A stretch of 21,278 nucleotides of DNA from JBGOUV01 sp041477815 (lineage in GTDB: Bacteria > Acidobacteriota > Terriglobia > Bryobacterales > JACQDG01). Made by a program: the position numbers and the translations under genes. Below, piece by piece: positions 19,846 to 21,278 of the stretch. The notes under the pieces were generated by a model that saw nothing but the letters and a program-made list of their open reading frames with translations, made no database searches and was not told the origin of the DNA. Position 1 is the first letter of the stretch. Each line of letters starts with the position of its first letter. The stretch is taken from contig JBGOUV010000065.1 of the NCBI GenBank assembly GCA_041477815.1, positions 1-21,278 on the forward strand, written 5' to 3'.

Positions 19846-21188
19846 TGGTCGTGGTGGCGGCGGTGTTGACCAGCCTGGTGGGGTGGCTGGTGGTGGACTG
19901 GCTGGTGACGGGACAGGCGCGGCGTCGGCCGTCGGTGGTAGAGGAGCTTAGCTGGGGGTTTGCGGCCGGGGCGGGGGTGCTTTCGCTGCAGATGCTCGCT
20001 TATAGCTTGTTGCGGGTCCCTTGGCATCCGGTGGCGATTCTGCTGCCTTGGGCGGCCTTGGCGGGGTGGAGGTGGCGGGCGTATGTGCCGCTTTGGCGGC
20101 GGCCGGGGAAGTTGAGCTGGATCGAGTGGCTGGCTGTGGCGGCGATGCTGGCGGCGCCGGTATTATGGTTGCCTTATGAACGACTGATGCCGCTTTCGAG
20201 CCGGGGGTGGGATGCCTGGGCGATCTGGTTGTTCAAAGCCAAGGCCTTTGCGGCGGATGGCGGGGTGAAGATGTTCCTGGAGCGGGCGGGGGAGTTCAAC
20301 GCGCAGCCTTCGTATCCGCTGCTCGTGCCGCTGTATGGGGCCTTTTTGCTGAAAGTGGGGGGGACGGAGCACGCGGCGAAGGCCATTTCGCCGTTGTTCT
20401 TCCTGGCGTTATTGGGCGCCTTCTACTCGCTGGCGCGGCGGCGAGGCTCGCGCCGGGTGGCTCTGGTGTTCACGGCCCTGTTGGCGAACCTGCACATGGT
20501 GAACATCACCGCCTTTGAGCTGGCGGGGTATGCGGACACTACCTTGTCGGTGTACCTGCTGGGGGGGGCGGGATTTCTGTATGCGTGGTATCGGGAGGAG
20601 AGGACGGAAGACCTGGTCCTGGCGGCGGGGTTTGCGGGGTTGGCGGCTTGGACCAAGAATGAGGGGATCTTCTTTCTGGCGGCGGTGGGGGTGTTGGTAG
20701 TGGCGCGGAGGCCGCGGGCGGGGCGCGTCGTCGTGCTGGCGGGGGCGGTTACGGTGTTGCCATGGATTTTGCTGCGACATGTCTATGGAGTACCGGGGTC
20801 CGATTTGTGGACGGGGAGGCTGAACTGGGCGAATCTCTGGCCCGGTCTGCTGAGCTTTGGGCAGGCGTTTGACTTGGGGCGGTACAATCTGACGTTTTGG
20901 CTGCTGGTGGCGGGAGTGGCGCTTTACCGGAGGGTGGGGCTCGATCACCGGTGGCTGGTGTTGCCCGGGCTGGTTTTGTGGCAGTTGGGGGGACTGTGGG
21001 GGGCCTATCTGGCCGGGCGGAACGAGTTGCAGTGGTGGATCGGGACGTCGCTCGACCGGGTGCTGGCGCAGGTGGCGCCGATGGCGCTGTGGGGAGCGGC
21101 AGTGGTGGCGGGGGCGGTCAAGGAGCCTGCTCCGGCTGTGGCGGCGAAGGCGCCGGGCCCGAAACCTGGAGGACGAAAACGTCGGTAG
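19845..21188 (+). CDS. GT-C-fold polytopic glycosyltransferase-like protein, copy B
   Basis: 447 aa, paralogue of copy A over its whole length: PYERLMPL, then WDAWAIWLFKAKAF (Asp123 as probable catalytic acid), YPLLVPLYGAF, AAKAISPLFF, AGYADTTLSV, GAGFLYAWYRE, WTKNEGIFFL, and SLDRVLAQVAP near the end, with a Pro/Lys/Arg-rich cytoplasmic tail. The loop here has two residues more (SSRG) before the WD. The start is ATG 19845 sharing a base with the previous stop; GTG 19842 is possible. Its last 71 bp overlap a partial gene on the other strand. Codons are markedly richer in G than in cimA and upstream genes. Confidence 0.8.
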   Translation: MVVVAAVLTSLVGWLVVDWLVTGQARRRPSVVEELSWGFAAGAGVLSLQMLAYSLLRVPWHPVAILLPWAALAGWRWRAYVPLWRRPGKLSWIEWLAVAAMLAAPVLWLPYERLMPLSSRGWDAWAIWLFKAKAFAADGGVKMFLERAGEFNAQPSYPLLVPLYGAFLLKVGGTEHAAKAISPLFFLALLGAFYSLARRRGSRRVALVFTALLANLHMVNITAFELAGYADTTLSVYLLGGAGFLYAWYREERTEDLVLAAGFAGLAAWTKNEGIFFLAAVGVLVVARRPRAGRVVVLAGAVTVLPWILLRHVYGVPGSDLWTGRLNWANLWPGLLSFGQAFDLGRYNLTFWLLVAGVALYRRVGLDHRWLVLPGLVLWQLGGLWGAYLAGRNELQWWIGTSLDRVLAQVAPMALWGAAVVAGAVKEPAPAVAAKAPGPKPGGRKRR

Positions 21189-21278
21189 CGTCCTGGAGCT
21201 GGGATTGTTGGGCGTGGACCGTGAGGAAGTCGGCGGAATCGGTGACGCCGACAGCATGGCCCAGAGCGTCAACGGCCA
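21118..21278 (-). CDS. C-terminus of an SBBP-repeat-like secreted protein (partial)
   Basis: A minus-strand frame enters at the window edge and stops at TGA 21118-21120 (52 residues visible). It reads ALGHAVGVTDSADFLTV, then QDATDVFVLQVSGP and a Pro-rich tail. The pattern GvTxSxDFpT...q....tDvFV matches the SBBP beta-propeller repeat common in secreted proteins. The third codon positions are mostly G or C, as expected for a gene here. It overlaps the GT-C copy B 3' end by 71 bp. With one repeat visible the call is tentative. Confidence 0.5.
   Translation of the reverse strand, partial: AVDALGHAVGVTDSADFLTVHAQQSQLQDATDVFVLQVSGPAPSPPQPEQAP

Noticed and set aside
1..21278. CRISPR array, tRNA or rRNA genes, transposase or phage genes
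   Set aside because: No regularly spaced direct repeats, no tRNA cloverleaf or rRNA segments that I could recognise, and no transposase, integrase or phage structural motifs in any frame.

Overview
This is a GC-rich bacterial chromosome segment with densely packed genes. It looks like an acidobacterium of the Solibacter/Bryobacter group. That assignment is inferred from the gene style (TolB/PD40-type Ser/Thr kinase remnant, LamG protein, Tat-tagged periplasmic oxidoreductase, paired GT-C proteins) and from two families of intergenic palindromic repeats; no rRNA or other marker gene is present to prove it.

Left part (1-3400): a leftward group of a 45-aa antitoxin-like ORF, thiE (thiamine phosphate synthase) and a partial winged-helix-like gene; a rightward Tat-tagged FMN-dependent alpha-hydroxyacid dehydrogenase; a leftward vapBC toxin-antitoxin pair with a visible 17-bp operator; and a frameshifted DUF5615-type toxin remnant.

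Middle (3400-12060): a leftward overlapping trio of amidohydrolase, an internally deleted protein kinase and a secreted LamG protein. Divergent from it run thiO-thiD (glycine oxidase and HMP/HMP-P kinase). Then come a composite inverted repeat, trpS plus a methyltransferase, a second hairpin-rich repeat, an MFS exporter, and cysS, which converges on and overlaps the exporter gene.

Right part (12060-17414): an ilvB-ilvN-ilvC-cimA operon. With CimA the cell can make 2-oxobutyrate from pyruvate (citramalate route), and AHAS plus KARI carry it on to isoleucine and valine; the dihydroxyacid dehydratase and transaminase steps are not in this window. In front of ilvB is a complete transcription attenuator: a leader ORF ending in an Ile/Val-rich run (10 of 14 codons), a 9-bp antiterminator pairing, and a strong terminator with eight T residues ending right at the ilvB ribosome binding site.

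End (17442-21278): a two-gene module, present twice in tandem, of a short single-pass membrane protein with a shared YYLYPRRV-type motif followed by a translationally coupled GT-C-like polytopic glycosyltransferase. This is the best candidate for an undescribed system. The last bases hold the C-terminus of a leftward SBBP-repeat-like protein.

ThiE, ThiO and ThiD cover parts of thiamine synthesis (pyrimidine phosphorylation, glycine imine supply, pyrimidine-thiazole coupling); thiC, thiG and thiS are not in the window.
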